Shown here piece after piece: positions 13,920 through 13,981 of a DNA stretch of 13,981 nt (its first letter is position 1; each line of letters starts with the position of its first letter). The position numbers and the translations under genes were made by a program. Below the pieces are notes generated by a model, which was not told the DNA's origin, ran no database searches, and worked only from the letters and a program-made list of their open reading frames with translations. Source of the DNA: Bacteroidetes bacterium UBA7692. Its GTDB lineage: Bacteria > Bacteroidota > Bacteroidia > Chitinophagales > LD1. Location of the stretch: positions 1-13,981 of the forward strand of contig DLGO01000081.1 of assembly GCA_002482725.1 (NCBI GenBank), written 5' to 3'.

Positions 13920-13981
13920 ATGAAGTCGCTGAAGATTGTTTTTATGGGCACGCCGGAGTTTGCAGTGCCTATGCTCGATAT
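13920..13981 (+). CDS. fmt: Methionyl-tRNA formyltransferase, first 20 codons
   Basis: The gene starts at ATG 13920 and runs off the right edge. The visible residues are MKSLKIVFMGTPEFAVPMLD. The 'KIVFMGTPEFAVP' start is the well-known N-terminal signature of methionyl-tRNA formyltransferase, which formylates initiator Met-tRNA using 10-formyl-tetrahydrofolate. Only the first strand and loop of the formyltransferase domain are present. The 3-bp gap from the preceding gene implies co-transcription. Confidence 0.92.
   Translation, partial: MKSLKIVFMGTPEFAVPMLD

Noticed and set aside
1..13981. Defence system, mobile element or CRISPR array
   Set aside because: No repeat-spacer pattern, transposase, integrase, nuclease-helicase pair or toxin-antitoxin signature was seen. 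ExoVII and ClpS here are housekeeping genes.

Overview
The window looks like an ordinary chromosomal stretch of a Bacteroidota bacterium, probably of the Chitinophagales/Sphingobacteriales type. Three large secreted proteins carry or once carried type IX secretion (T9SS) C-terminal sorting domains. Several gene starts are preceded by TAnnTTTG-like -7 boxes typical of this phylum. A coiled-coil 'Ezrin/radixin/moesin family' protein lies directly before fmt. I see no insertion sequence, CRISPR array, phage gene, rRNA or tRNA.

Layout. Positions 1-1564 (minus strand) hold a compact xseA-xseB-truncated-hemoglobin cluster, with the globin running off the left edge. Positions 1746-4274 (plus) encode a kelch-repeat, multi-domain T9SS cargo protein with its own candidate promoter. 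It is followed by a strong terminator, a short empty spacer, and a second terminator that serves the M20 peptidase on the minus strand (4554-5921). The peptidase is divergent from a membrane fatty acid desaturase (5960-6961), with only 38 bp between the two ATGs and candidate -7 boxes on both strands inside that gap. The desaturase is followed 21 bp later by the first of two tandem paralogous secreted 'choice-of-anchor B' (LVIVD-type) proteins. The second paralog occupies 8732-11128 and carries extra domains. Convergent to it, 5 bp away, is a small cysteine-rich lipoprotein. A 266-bp gap with stacked inverted repeats and a minus-strand terminator follows. Next come minus-strand genes for an SCP2-like protein, ClpS and a LacX-like aldose epimerase. 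The window ends on the plus strand with the coiled-coil/SPOR-like secreted protein and the first 20 codons of fmt.

The genes are mostly housekeeping: nucleic acid processing (ExoVII), N-degron proteolysis (ClpS), formyl-Met initiation (Fmt), sugar mutarotation and peptide hydrolysis. Three of them are large exported proteins of unknown substrate. No obvious new multi-gene system is present. The most notable observation is in the first choice-of-anchor B gene. An in-frame TAA at 8510-8512 interrupts the T9SS sorting domain, and the missing 24 C-terminal codons are still intact and colinear with the paralog just downstream. This gene may therefore be a fresh nonsense mutant, a sequencing error, or a cargo protein that lost its secretion signal.
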